A stretch of DNA of 44,260 bases, taken from contig JAFLBZ010000036.1 in NCBI GenBank assembly GCA_017303715.1, positions 1 to 44,260 of the forward strand, in the 5' to 3' direction. Under the pieces are notes generated by a model. The model did not search any database and was not told where the DNA came from. It was given only the letters and a program-made list of their open reading frames with translations. Within the stretch, counting starts at the first letter, position 1. Each line of letters opens with the position of its first letter. The position numbers and the translations under genes were made by a program. Shown piece by piece: positions 23,826 through 32,554 of this stretch. The stretch comes from Rhodothermia bacterium (lineage in GTDB: Bacteria > Bacteroidota > Rhodothermia > Rhodothermales > UBA2364).

Positions 23826-23904
23826 CGTTGAAACGCCAACGAACTGTCATGCCCATCAGAGCATGATAAAAAACAAAGCCCTCCAAAATCCAATGGAGGG
23901 CTTT
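23826..23904. terminator. hairpin series and bidirectional terminator after phaA
   Basis: Three hairpins follow in a row: CGTTG/CAACG (23826-23841), TCATGC/GCATGA (23847-23866), and a strong 11-bp AAAGCCCTCCA/TGGAGGGCTTT (23875-23885, 23894-23904). The last is flanked by TTTT on the plus side and by an A-rich stretch (T-rich on minus), so it can end both the PHA operon and the convergent outer-membrane barrel gene whose stop is at 23929. Confidence 0.88.
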
Positions 23905-23928
23905 TGCACGTAAGGTGAGTTTATATCC

Positions 23929-26649
23929 TTACTTCCCAAAAGTCCGGAAGGAATAGGTGAAACGCATTAAAACGTGACGTCCCAAGGTTTTTACGGTTTC
24001 GTCGGTGATCACATTCGTGGATTCTGTGCGATTAAAACCTGAGTTCTGGTCGAGTAAGTCGTATCCGGCCAATTCAATAATCGCTTTGTCATTAAGAATC
24101 CGGCGGGAAATCCGAGCCTCTAAAATCGAAATAGAAGAAGCCTCCGCCAAAGAAGTTGCAGGATATTGCACGTAACGGAAATTCGAGCCGATAGTCCATT
24201 CCTTCGATTGACCAAGGTATAGGCTCAAATCTGCATTCATCGCAGGTGTAAAATAGTTCCGGTTTTGGTCGGTATTAAGGCTGTATCGGCTAATATTCTG
24301 GCTCAATTGGCCACCCACCCGAATATCCAAAGTCTCCTTTCGGATATTGTCTAAGCTAAGCCCGAAGCTATTATTAATTGTATTGGTCTGGTTTTCAGCT
24401 TTGTTGATTAAGGTATAGCTTCGGTTAAAACGCGAACTGAGGTTCAGGCTAAACTTGATTTTTAAGGGCCGAATAGGTTTCCCATAGTTCCCAAAGCCCA
24501 TGATAGACCAGTTTTCTTTGTCGCTATTAAAAGGCGTGGTCGTTTGCTTGAAGTTTTCCCCAATGATTTGTTCGTTGGTGATTTTGTTCAAGGTGTAACT
24601 CGCATTGATAAAGGCCATTGTATTGGTTTGTGTGAACATGTCAAACTTAAAAAAGTTAAGATTTAAGTTGTGCGCATACTCATTGTTCAAATTTGGATTC
24701 CCAATATATATGTTCTGTGGGTTACGGTTATCGGCCACAGGTTGTAATTCGCGCACAGAAGGTTCACGCACTCGTGTGCTATAATTTAGACGTAAGTTCG
24801 CACTTTGAGGGGCATTAAAGTTGAAGTTTAGTTCCGGTAGGAAGTTCGTAAAGGACTTTGTTACTGTCGGGTTTTTTTGAGATATGCCCTCAAGTTGCGA
24901 AGATTGGACCTTCACACCAAAATTGACATTCCAATCCGTTACGCGGTAATTATAACGTGTACCAACGATATGGTATTTATAATCGTTATTATACAAATTG
25001 GTGAGTAACTCGTTAACCGTTTTTTGGCCTGTGATGAGGTCAAAAACCTGTTGATCTTGGTCGTTTTGGTTGTTACGATAGGTATAATTGGTTTCGATAA
25101 TGGATTTTAGCGTAATCGGTTCGGTATAGGTAATGGTACCTTGATAGTTCAAAACATCCGATTTGCTATTTTGTTCTTGGTCTAATACAATATCTGGCTT
25201 GGCGGGAAGATAATATTGATCCAAGGTCTCCAAGAACGACAATTTGTCGGAAGTATTGTTGCTGAATTGGCCGTTGAAAACGATATTTCGGCCAACTTTT
25301 CCTAAACGGTGTCTGTAGGTCACCTGTGCCGAGCTTTGAACGCCCTCGCTTGTGCTTTCTTCGTCTCGTGTGCCATAAACGCTCTTCACCTCTTGCACAT
25401 TAAATGTATTTTGTGTGGCATCATACCCCAAAGCGCCGTCTGTTAGGCTAAAAGATCCCCGCACAATAAGTTCATTCCCCTCTGATGGATTGTAGTTGAT
25501 TCGGGCATTTACACGATGGCTATTGTTTTCCTCCGACTGGAAACTCACATCATTCAGGCGGAAACTGTTGCCTGCACCCAAAAGTTGCTGTTGGTTTGCA
25601 GCGCGGTCGGTTTCCGTTAGAACAGAGCCATAGGAATAGCTGGAGTTCAACTTGAGGTTTTTCGTGAAGTCATAGTTAAAGTTGATACCGCCGGATTGTG
25701 TGGTGGAAAGGCCCGAACTGTTGCCACTGGAAAAGGTTGTGGCCATCCGAACACCCCCTCCACCAACGGATACCGACATGCCTTCACCGCGAGTAAAGTT
25801 TTGGCGATTCACATTATTAAGGTTACCCACCACCGAAAATTGCATTTTGCGGTTAAAACGGTTTGCACTTAGTTGGTTATCATATCGGCCTTCTGTGCCA
25901 TAGCCGGCTTCTAACTTTCCGAAATAACCCTTCTTTTTATCGGCTTTTAGCGCCAAGTTAATCACGCGCTCGCGCTCGCCATCATCTATACCCGTCATAC
26001 GTGACATATCGCTTCTTTCATCCAATACCTGTACCCGTTCGATGATGTCCGCATCCAAATTTCTCGTTGCTTGTTTTGGGTCTTTACCGAAGAAATCTTT
26101 CCCATCAACCAAGACTTTGGTGACTTCTTTCCCCATAGCGGTTACTTTGCCATCAGTTGCAACCTCAACACCGGGTAGCTTTTTGAGCAATTCCTCTACG
26201 TTTGCATTCGGACGGGTTGCAAATGCACGGGCATCATACTCCAAAGTGTCTTTTTTTACAGTGATTGGGTTGCGATCTGCTGTGATGGTGGCGCCTGTGG
26301 CATCAGCAATAAAGTCGTAGAGCAATATTTCGCCTAAGCTGACGTCTTTATCTTCGATTTTAAATGGGCGTCGGAGGGTTTGCTTACCCACATAGGTAAT
26401 TTGTAAGGTATATTCACCTGCTTTAATGTTTTTGACTTCAAAGAACCCATCTGCATTCGAGAATCCAAATCCAGTAAGGACATTGTTTCCCATCTTCAGT
26501 ACAGAAACCGAAGCTTGTCTAAGTTTGGACTTGGTAGAATCCACAACCGTACCAGATACTTTAAAAGTATTTGTTTGAGCGAATGTTTTGGTTAAGCTTA
26601 GGCTAAGGAAAATTCCCAAGGTTAACAAGGTGATTTTAAGCGATTTCAT
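23929..26649 (-). CDS. outer-membrane beta-barrel protein with carboxypeptidase-regulatory and TonB-plug domains
   Basis: The 906-residue protein (start ATG 26649; another at 26658) has a signal peptide (KSLKITLLTLGIFLSLSLTKTFAQ), a carboxypeptidase-regulatory-like domain at about 27-110 (FKVSGTVVDSTKSKLRQASVSV ... GEYTLQITYVGK), a plug-like domain at about 125-230 (NANVEELLKKLPGVEV, KVLVDGKDFFG, DLDADIIERVQV) and a long barrel that ends in MRFTYSFRTFGK with a near-terminal aromatic residue. This is the outer membrane protein beta-barrel (PF14905-type) family, TonB-receptor-like but without a SusD partner. The cargo is unknown. The neighbour upstream is a GLPGLI protein, the usual pairing. 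Confidence 0.93.
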   Translation of the reverse strand: MKSLKITLLTLGIFLSLSLTKTFAQTNTFKVSGTVVDSTKSKLRQASVSVLKMGNNVLTGFGFSNADGFFEVKNIKAGEYTLQITYVGKQTLRRPFKIEDKDVSLGEILLYDFIADATGATITADRNPITVKKDTLEYDARAFATRPNANVEELLKKLPGVEVATDGKVTAMGKEVTKVLVDGKDFFGKDPKQATRNLDADIIERVQVLDERSDMSRMTGIDDGERERVINLALKADKKKGYFGKLEAGYGTEGRYDNQLSANRFNRKMQFSVVGNLNNVNRQNFTRGEGMSVSVGGGGVRMATTFSSGNSSGLSTTQSGGINFNYDFTKNLKLNSSYSYGSVLTETDRAANQQQLLGAGNSFRLNDVSFQSEENNSHRVNARINYNPSEGNELIVRGSFSLTDGALGYDATQNTFNVQEVKSVYGTRDEESTSEGVQSSAQVTYRHRLGKVGRNIVFNGQFSNNTSDKLSFLETLDQYYLPAKPDIVLDQEQNSKSDVLNYQGTITYTEPITLKSIIETNYTYRNNQNDQDQQVFDLITGQKTVNELLTNLYNNDYKYHIVGTRYNYRVTDWNVNFGVKVQSSQLEGISQKNPTVTKSFTNFLPELNFNFNAPQSANLRLNYSTRVREPSVRELQPVADNRNPQNIYIGNPNLNNEYAHNLNLNFFKFDMFTQTNTMAFINASYTLNKITNEQIIGENFKQTTTPFNSDKENWSIMGFGNYGKPIRPLKIKFSLNLSSRFNRSYTLINKAENQTNTINNSFGLSLDNIRKETLDIRVGGQLSQNISRYSLNTDQNRNYFTPAMNADLSLYLGQSKEWTIGSNFRYVQYPATSLAEASSISILEARISRRILNDKAIIELAGYDLLDQNSGFNRTESTNVITDETVKTLGRHVLMRFTYSFRTFGK

Positions 26650-26720
26650 GATGGTCATATTTGTGATTCAAATGCTTTTGTGGCGGCAAGTGTTGTAAAA
26701 GGGAATACAAGCGAAAGCAT

Positions 26721-26750
26721 AAAGCCCTCACCCATAAAAGGGAGGGCTTT
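26721..26750 (-). terminator. terminator after the GLPGLI gene
   Basis: AAAGCCCTC (26721-26729) and GAGGGCTTT (26742-26750) form a perfect 9-bp stem with a 12-nt loop. Read on minus it ends GGGCTTTATGCTTT, only weakly T-rich, so termination may be partial and let through transcription into the barrel gene 70 bp downstream. The stem repeats the first nine bases of the stem at 23875-23904. Confidence 0.7.
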
Positions 26751-26754
26751 GAGT

Positions 26755-27624
26755 TTAGTTCCCTATGCGTACTGTCGTTCTACCTTGGCCATCACGTCCA
26801 CCCGGAGACCCCATAGACTCACGCATTTCCCGCATTTTTTCTTCACTCATTTTCTGAAATTCTTTACGGCTCATTTTTTGTCCACCATCAGGTAGTTTAA
26901 TTGCACCGTCTGGAAGTTTGTCCAATTCTACTTGGGTTGCTACAAAAACGGTTCTTCCGATTTCGAGCTGCAAGATTGCACCGGGAAGTTGTCCGTATTC
27001 GTTAGGTCCCACCGAAGCTTGAATTTGTGGCGCGAACCATGCGGTAATGGTGCGTGGTTCTGGTTTTGGAGGTGCGTTCTGGGTGCTGTTCCGATTGCCG
27101 CGTGGGCCACCAAAAGCCATCTGGAACCCACCAACCGCCGAGGTATCCACGAAGGTGGCCTTTATACATTGATAGCCCAGAATTGTTTTTTGATCTTCAT
27201 GGACTTGCCATTCAAAGGTTTTGGGTGGATCGTTCACAATGAACTTACGGCCTAAGAAGTCAACTTTTTGGATATAGACGCCCTTTTCGGCATCTACGTA
27301 ATACGCATTGTCTGCGCCACCACGTCGGAACATCATCCGCATTCCTCGTCCACCGCCTTCCGATCCAGCATTTCGGTTTTCTTCCAAGAGTGCTGCTTTC
27401 TCGCGTTCGGCGGTATCGGCAACATAGATAGATTTCCCTCCGTCGAAATACAAAACAGAGTAGTTGTCAAAAGAAGAGGGCATATTGGCCATACGTTGCT
27501 GCATCTCGGGATCGTCGGTTTCGATCTTGATGCTTACGGTTTCTTTGAACTTTATACTTCCTTTAGATTGCCCTAATGCCAAGAAGGGGAGAAATAAAAG
27601 AAGTCCACGGATAATGGTTTTCAT
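26755..27624 (-). CDS. GLPGLI family secreted protein
   Basis: The 289-residue protein (start ATG 27624) has a signal peptide (KTIIRGLLLFLPFLALGQ) and the GLPGLI-family pattern: YSVLYFDGGKSIYV, GVYIQKVDFLGRKFIVND, EWQVHEDQKTILGYQCIKA, TITAWFAPQIQASVGPNEYGQLPGAILQLEIG, where LPGAI corresponds to the name-giving motif. A Gly/Arg/Met-rich insert (GGGRGMRMMFRRGG) and a low-complexity tail of Lys/Glu/Met then Gly/Arg are unusual. The family is of unknown function and is typically encoded beside TonB-type barrels in Bacteroidota, as here. Likely periplasmic or surface partner of the barrel at 23929-26649. Confidence 0.9.
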   Translation of the reverse strand: MKTIIRGLLLFLPFLALGQSKGSIKFKETVSIKIETDDPEMQQRMANMPSSFDNYSVLYFDGGKSIYVADTAEREKAALLEENRNAGSEGGGRGMRMMFRRGGADNAYYVDAEKGVYIQKVDFLGRKFIVNDPPKTFEWQVHEDQKTILGYQCIKATFVDTSAVGGFQMAFGGPRGNRNSTQNAPPKPEPRTITAWFAPQIQASVGPNEYGQLPGAILQLEIGRTVFVATQVELDKLPDGAIKLPDGGQKMSRKEFQKMSEEKMREMRESMGSPGGRDGQGRTTVRIGN

Positions 27625-27905
27625 GGTTCGTTTATGATTTAGCGTTAATGTTTGCCTCACAGAGACGGCTTTGCTGAATGAGAGGTTACGACGTCTTTGG
27701 CCTTTTGTTGATCGAAAAGAGAGCTTTAGCGACCAAAGCCGGATTTCTTGCGACAAAAAAGCAAAGCCTTCAAGAATGATTCATTATGTTCTTATATTGT
27801 TTCATTAACAAAGTAATTATACCAAAACGCAAAGTGTGCTTTGAAGATGCTTTTGGGCTTATAAGTGTCTTCTTTGCCAGCAATTAAGGTAAGGTGTTTT
27901 TAAGG

Positions 27906-29528
27906 ATGAAAAAGATGACTCGCATATTTTTCTTTTTTTTGCTTTTTAGCATTTCTGACGGGGTTATGGCGCAAACCGCCCCTAAATCATCACCCAGATT
28001 GGTTACACGACCTGAAAAAACGTCCTATACGGAAACTTCCCGTTATCAAGATGTGATGGACTTCTTGGCCGCGCTCCCTAAGTCAAGTAGGTTACACCAA
28101 ACAACCTTTGGTTATACCATGGAAGGCCGGAAATTGCCCTTGGTGGTTTGGGGCAACGTGAAAAGTGCGTCACCGAAAGATGTTCTCTCAAGTGGAAAAC
28201 TGCGCTTTTTTGTTATGGCCAATATCCATGCCGGTGAGGTAGAAGGCAAAGAGGCCATGTTGCAACTGCTTAGGGAATTAAGCAGCGGCAAATACCAGAA
28301 ATGGGCAGATTCTTTGGTACTTTTGATCGCACCAATTTACAATGCCGACGGCAACGAGCGGGTACGTTTAACAAATCGCCCATTACAATTAGGGCCGATT
28401 GGCGGGATGGGGCAACGACCCAATGCACAAGATTTGGACTTAAATAGAGACCATATTAAACTAAATTCACCCGAAGCACGCTCGTTAGTGGGCTTGTTAG
28501 ATGCTTATAATCCACATGTTTGGATGGACTTACATACCACTGATGGCTCCGTTCACGCCTACCATTTGACCTATGCGCCGCCACTTAATCCGAATGTTCA
28601 TCCTTCTATAGACCGGCTTTTGCGGGAGAAATGGTTACCAGAGGTGACAAGAACCGTAGAAAAAAAACATCGCTGGGCTTTTTATCACTATGGAAATTTG
28701 CCCGAATCAGGCCCAAGTTATACCAATGCGGAACGGCAGCCCGAACGTGCGTGGTACAGTTTTGACCATCGCCCTAGGTTCTCAAACAATTATGCGGCTC
28801 TTCGGAATATTTTGGGGATTCTCAGCGAGGCGTACTCGTATGCCACATTTGAAGAACGTATAAAGGCAACCCATATCTTTGTTACAGCTTGTGCGGATTA
28901 TGCCTACCAGAACCGTTCAGCTATTGTGCAGATTAAAAGCAAAGCCGATGCCGAGGATGTTGTGGGCCAGAGCTTGTCACTCCGTTCTGCTCTTGCAAAA
29001 TCCGATAAAAAAGAAACAATCCTGATTGGGGAAATCACCGAAGAACGACATCCTTATACCGGAGAAACCATGTGGCGGCGTAAAAACATCCGGATTCCAG
29101 AAGAGATGCCCGTCTATACCCACTTCGAGGGCAAGGAGCATGAAACGGTTCCACAGCGTTACTTTATTCCAGAAAACCAGAAAGTAGCGATTCAAAAATT
29201 GCAAGCACATGGCCTGAAGATGAAACAATTAACCCAAAAAGAGACCCTCAGTCTTCAGGAGTTTCAAATTGACAGCACAAAAACCACACGTTTTGCCTTC
29301 CAAGGACATAAAGAACGCACCGTGTTTGGGAAGTATATTACGGTTACTACAGAAGTCCCGGAAGGGAGCTATATTTTAGACTTGAGCGAAAACCGAGCGA
29401 ATGCTAAATTGGCCTTTTATTTATTGGAACCACGATCGGATGATGGGTTGCTCAATTGGAACTTTTTTGATCCATGGCTCGAAAAACAACCACGTCTATA
29501 CCCCATTAGGCGGCAGTTACATCCATAA
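27906..29528 (+). CDS. secreted M14 family zinc carboxypeptidase
   Basis: The 540-residue protein begins with a signal peptide (RIFFFFLLFSISDGVMAQ). M14 zinc ligands are visible: HAGE at 108-111 (NIHAGEVEGKEAML), then His209 in WMDLHTTDGS; PIYNADGNERVR and DLDLNRDHIKL carry the substrate-binding Asn/Arg. A candidate catalytic Glu lies in LSEAYSYATFEERI. The C-terminal 200 residues form an extra domain seen in larger Bacteroidota M14 proteins. It probably trims peptides or proteins in the periplasm or outside the cell. The start could be the GTG at 27894 or ATG at 27906 or 27915. Two thiol-redox genes follow closely. Confidence 0.9.
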   Translation: MKKMTRIFFFFLLFSISDGVMAQTAPKSSPRLVTRPEKTSYTETSRYQDVMDFLAALPKSSRLHQTTFGYTMEGRKLPLVVWGNVKSASPKDVLSSGKLRFFVMANIHAGEVEGKEAMLQLLRELSSGKYQKWADSLVLLIAPIYNADGNERVRLTNRPLQLGPIGGMGQRPNAQDLDLNRDHIKLNSPEARSLVGLLDAYNPHVWMDLHTTDGSVHAYHLTYAPPLNPNVHPSIDRLLREKWLPEVTRTVEKKHRWAFYHYGNLPESGPSYTNAERQPERAWYSFDHRPRFSNNYAALRNILGILSEAYSYATFEERIKATHIFVTACADYAYQNRSAIVQIKSKADAEDVVGQSLSLRSALAKSDKKETILIGEITEERHPYTGETMWRRKNIRIPEEMPVYTHFEGKEHETVPQRYFIPENQKVAIQKLQAHGLKMKQLTQKETLSLQEFQIDSTKTTRFAFQGHKERTVFGKYITVTTEVPEGSYILDLSENRANAKLAFYLLEPRSDDGLLNWNFFDPWLEKQPRLYPIRRQLHP

Positions 29529-29557
29529 GTTCTGTTCTACCTAAAATCGAGGTTGTT

Positions 29558-30079
29558 ATGAAGATATATAAAGGTATAAATGCAAATAAAGGCTTCGTCT
29601 TAACGGTGGTTCTATTCACCGCTTGCCAAACAAATGCACAACCAGTGCCGGAGGTAAAAGATTATGCGGGAATCATGGAGGTGATCAAAAAACGTGAAGC
29701 TTCGTTGGTTGTGGTAAATTTCTGGGCAACATGGTGCGTGCCTTGCGTCGAGGAGTTCCCTTATTTTATGCAACTCAAACGCGAACAAGACCCGAAAGAA
29801 GTTGCCGTTATTTTTGTAAGTGTGGATTATGAGGATGAGATGGAGGACGTCGTTCGTTTTTTGAAAAAGCAACAAGTGGACGACCAAACCTACTTAGCAG
29901 GCGGCAATGCCAATACCTTTATTCAATCTTTCCATAAATCATGGAGTGGTGCAGTACCCGCAACTTTTATTTATAATCAGCAGGGCGAGCAATTGGATTT
30001 TTGGGAAGGAAAGGTGTCTTATGAAGCCTTGGTTAAAAAAATAAATCGTTTTCAATCACCAAAACCAGAATCCCCATGA
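29558..30079 (+). CDS. TlpA-like thioredoxin, periplasmic
   Basis: The 173-residue protein has an N-terminal export signal that ends in FTAC (Cys23, possible lipobox), then a thioredoxin fold with the active site WATWCVPCVEEFP (Cys60, Cys63), IFVSVDYEDEMEDV, and the cis-Pro segment AVPATFIYNQQGE. TlpA/ResA-type proteins reduce or isomerise disulphides or maturate cytochromes outside the cytoplasm. It begins 29 bp after the carboxypeptidase gene and overlaps the next redoxin gene by 4 bp (ATGA), so the three form an operon. Confidence 0.92.
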   Translation: MKIYKGINANKGFVLTVVLFTACQTNAQPVPEVKDYAGIMEVIKKREASLVVVNFWATWCVPCVEEFPYFMQLKREQDPKEVAVIFVSVDYEDEMEDVVRFLKKQQVDDQTYLAGGNANTFIQSFHKSWSGAVPATFIYNQQGEQLDFWEGKVSYEALVKKINRFQSPKPESP

Positions 30080-30777
30080 ACAGAATCTTCTACTTTTTGA
30101 TTTTCGGTGCGTTTGTTTGGGTGAACTATGCCATATTTAAACCGAACGAAGAAACACGTGAAACGAACAAACAAGTAAATGCAAACAAGGCGCAAACCGC
30201 TGGTGTAAACTTAAAACCATCCACCAATAATCCAGAATTGGCCATTGGAGCAACTATGCCACTGTCAGATCTTCTTATGGAAAATGTGGATGGCCAAAAG
30301 ATTTCCACAAAGTCCGTTAAAGGGACAAAAGGAACTGCCGTCATATTTTGGTGCAATACTTGCCCTTGGGTTACCCGCTACGAAGCCCGAACAGTTGCTT
30401 TGGTAAATGCTTACAAAAGCAAAGGATTTGGCTTTATTGCCGTGAATCCCAATGATCCTGTTGCCTATCCAGAAGAAGCCTTGTCTTTCATGAAGACAAA
30501 AGCCCAAGAAAAGAAGTATCCCTTTCCCTACGTTGCCGACGAAAATTCTACCTTAGCACGCGCATATGGAGCTGCACGGACGCCGCATGTTTTCCTATTT
30601 GATACCGCCAATAAATTGGTGTATGTGGGTGGGATAGACGATAATCCCCAAAAAGAAGCCGAGGCAAAACCTTATTTGAAACTTGCAATGGAGGCGTTAT
30701 TAAAAGGAACCCATGTTTCAGAAACAAAAACAAGGGCGTTTGGCTGTACGATAAAATGGCAAGAGAAATCCTATTGA
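30076..30777 (+). CDS. exported AhpC/TSA-type redoxin with CNTCPW motif
   Basis: The 233-residue protein starts in the stop codon of the TlpA-like gene (ATGA). An uncleaved or cleaved N-terminal helix (RIFYFLIFGAFVWVNYAIF) exports it. The redoxin domain (about 55-210) has the active-site motif FWCNTCPWVTRYEART (Cys93, Cys96), FIAVNPNDPVAYPEEA, FPYVADENSTLARAYGAARTPHVFLFD. This CNTCPW subgroup of thioredoxin-like proteins is common in Bacteroidota and is usually exported; its partner is not established. A third Cys lies near the end (FGCTIKW). Together with the preceding TlpA-like protein it makes a two-component periplasmic thiol system. Confidence 0.9.
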   Translation: MNRIFYFLIFGAFVWVNYAIFKPNEETRETNKQVNANKAQTAGVNLKPSTNNPELAIGATMPLSDLLMENVDGQKISTKSVKGTKGTAVIFWCNTCPWVTRYEARTVALVNAYKSKGFGFIAVNPNDPVAYPEEALSFMKTKAQEKKYPFPYVADENSTLARAYGAARTPHVFLFDTANKLVYVGGIDDNPQKEAEAKPYLKLAMEALLKGTHVSETKTRAFGCTIKWQEKSY

Positions 30778-31420
30778 GCCAGCTTTTAACTTAAAAGGAT
30801 TTTATAAGGCTTAAACGTGCATTATGTAATCACGTGGAAGCCTACAAAGCCATTCCCACTCTCAAGAAGGTCATATAAGAACTTACGGGATTGCGTAAAC
30901 TCCGTTTTGCCAAGGCTTGTTCTATTTCATGATGAACGCCAAAGCCCCGTAGGGGCGGTATCTTAATAGAAATTGGTTTCCAAATGTACAACGAAGCCCC
31001 GTAGGGGTGACATCTTTACATGATGAGGAAAACTGGTTGATCGTAGCCAAAGTCATCCATGTTGGCTAAATGTAGCCCCATCCATGTTGACTGAGTTATC
31101 CGGCGGATTTTTCTAAGGGTCGCCTTACCATTATTGAACAACACATCAAACTATAAGATAGAGGCGATCTCAATAAGAAGTCTCAAAATTAGCCCGTTTG
31201 CAATAAGTGAGTAGGCTGGTTTACTTGACCAAATTCCGGAATGTAAAAAAAACCGTAATTTTGATGCAAACACCGTGAAAACAAAGCCGTTCGAGTGTTC
31301 GGAATCGTTTATCAAGCAATTCTTAATTATCTTGTGTAACCGCTTAACCTTTTTGATTTAACAGACTAAAGAATCATAAAAAGGGCATGCTAAATTCTCT
31401 GAAACCTAACCGCCTTAATC
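30778..31420. other. 643-bp gene-free region with short repeats
   Basis: No coding sequence with believable composition is seen on either strand. The stretch holds two copies of a CCCCGTAGGGG-core repeat (30942-31016) and an 11-bp direct repeat, CATCCATGTTG, at 31054-31064 and 31079-31089, each preceded by TAGCC. The last 150 bp must include the promoter of the LacI gene. The region looks like a landing place for decayed mobile DNA. Confidence 0.7.
30942..31016. repeat. two copies of a CCCCGTAGGGG-core interspersed repeat
   Basis: Copies at 30942-30964 and 30994-31016 match at 20 of 23 bases and are 52 bp apart. Each contains GCCCC-GTA-GGGG(C/T), a short hairpin, followed by a variable triplet and ATCTT. 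From memory, similar CCCCGTAGGGG units are scattered between genes in other Bacteroidota and Chlorobi genomes; I cannot confirm that here. Confidence 0.75.
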
Positions 31421-32455
31421 ATGTCTATAAAAAAGAAAATTACTATTTTTGACGTTGCTTCCAAAGCAGGTGTAGCCATCTCTACCGTTTCACGGGTGGT
31501 AAATGGTAGTGCCCTAGTAAAGGAAGAAACACGATCAAAAGTGCAAAAAGCCATTGACGAACTTCAATTTATTCCAGATCGGACGGCCAAATTACTGGCG
31601 CAGAAAAATAAAATCCCCGTCATTACTGTGGCTGTTCCTTCCTTCACCACCCGGTTTTATAATGCCTTGTTAAAAGGGGTCAAACGTGCTATTGACTCCG
31701 AGCAGTTGGTGGACATTCTCATCTTTGACATGGGATTTCAAGACCCAGACCAACGTCTGATAGATTTTTTAGATCGTGGCTCGGTGGATGCGCTGCTGTA
31801 TGCTTCGTCAGCCATGTCGGAACAATTAGAGGAAAGGCTTCTGCAGAGTCGTACACCCGTTGTAACCGTGGGCATACAGTCCAATCACTTCGATTGCTTC
31901 TGGTGGGATAACCGAGTAGGCGTTAGCGCAGCACTAAAGCACTTGATTGCCATGCAGCACCAAAAAATTGGCATGATTGCAGCCGCTTCTTGGAATGTTA
32001 ATGCGCAAACCCGTGTAGAAGTGTATAAAAATTCGTTAGAAGAAGCTGGCCTTTCATTTGATCCGACCTATATCCAAAAGGGGGAGACTCTAGACAATGC
32101 CGGATACAGTGAAGAGGCCGGCTACGAGGCCATGAAGCAACTCCTTCACACACATCCCGAAGTCACTGCGGTATTTTGTGCTAGTGATGTACAAGCCTTG
32201 GGCGCTTGGAAAGCCATAACCGAAGCTGGACTCCGAATCCCAGAAGACATCGCATTGGTGGGGTATGACAACATCAATATGACGGACTTTATGGGGCTTT
32301 CCAGTGTTGATCAGTCTATGGGAATTGTGGGAGAACAGGCCATGCGATTGTTGTTAGAGCGTATGTCTGGTAACAATGGTGAACGGCTTTCCGAATGTAT
32401 AACCCCTAATTTGGTGGTCAGACGCTCCAGTAACTACCACCGGATTGACGATTAA
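31421..32455 (+). CDS. LacI/GalR family transcriptional regulator
   Basis: The 344-residue protein has the LacI helix-turn-helix and hinge at residues 8-62 (ITIFDVASKAGVAISTVSRVVNGS ... FIPDRTAKLLA) and a periplasmic-binding-protein-like effector domain (ITVAVPSFTTRFYNALLKGV, AVFCASDVQALGAWKAITEAGLRIPEDIALVGYDN, SSVDQSMGIVGEQAMRLLLERM). Such proteins repress or activate sugar genes on binding a carbohydrate. No transporter or glycosidase gene adjoins, so its targets lie elsewhere; the effector is not readable. It is monocistronic with a good terminator. Confidence 0.95.
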   Translation: MSIKKKITIFDVASKAGVAISTVSRVVNGSALVKEETRSKVQKAIDELQFIPDRTAKLLAQKNKIPVITVAVPSFTTRFYNALLKGVKRAIDSEQLVDILIFDMGFQDPDQRLIDFLDRGSVDALLYASSAMSEQLEERLLQSRTPVVTVGIQSNHFDCFWWDNRVGVSAALKHLIAMQHQKIGMIAAASWNVNAQTRVEVYKNSLEEAGLSFDPTYIQKGETLDNAGYSEEAGYEAMKQLLHTHPEVTAVFCASDVQALGAWKAITEAGLRIPEDIALVGYDNINMTDFMGLSSVDQSMGIVGEQAMRLLLERMSGNNGERLSECITPNLVVRRSSNYHRIDD

Positions 32456-32475
32456 ATTTTTTTCATGGTTTTGTG

Positions 32476-32509
32476 AAACGGGTAAGCAGATTGGTTTACC
32501 CGTTTTTTT
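32476..32509 (+). terminator. intrinsic terminator of the LacI-family gene
   Basis: AAACGGGTAA (32476-32485) pairs with TTTACCCGTTT (32494-32504), leaving an 8-9-nt loop, and a run of seven T residues follows. It lies 20 bp past the stop codon. Confidence 0.92.
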
Positions 32510-32554
32510 ATGTGGTATTGGTATGTAACTTAGCATAAAAACCAAAGAGCAGGT

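Noticed and set aside
30942-31089. CRISPR array
   Set aside because: Only two copies of each unit, unequal spacing and no cas genes.
31337-31349. LacI-type operator upstream of the LacI gene (GTAACCGCTTAAC)
   Set aside because: The two halves are not convincingly palindromic; too weak to call.
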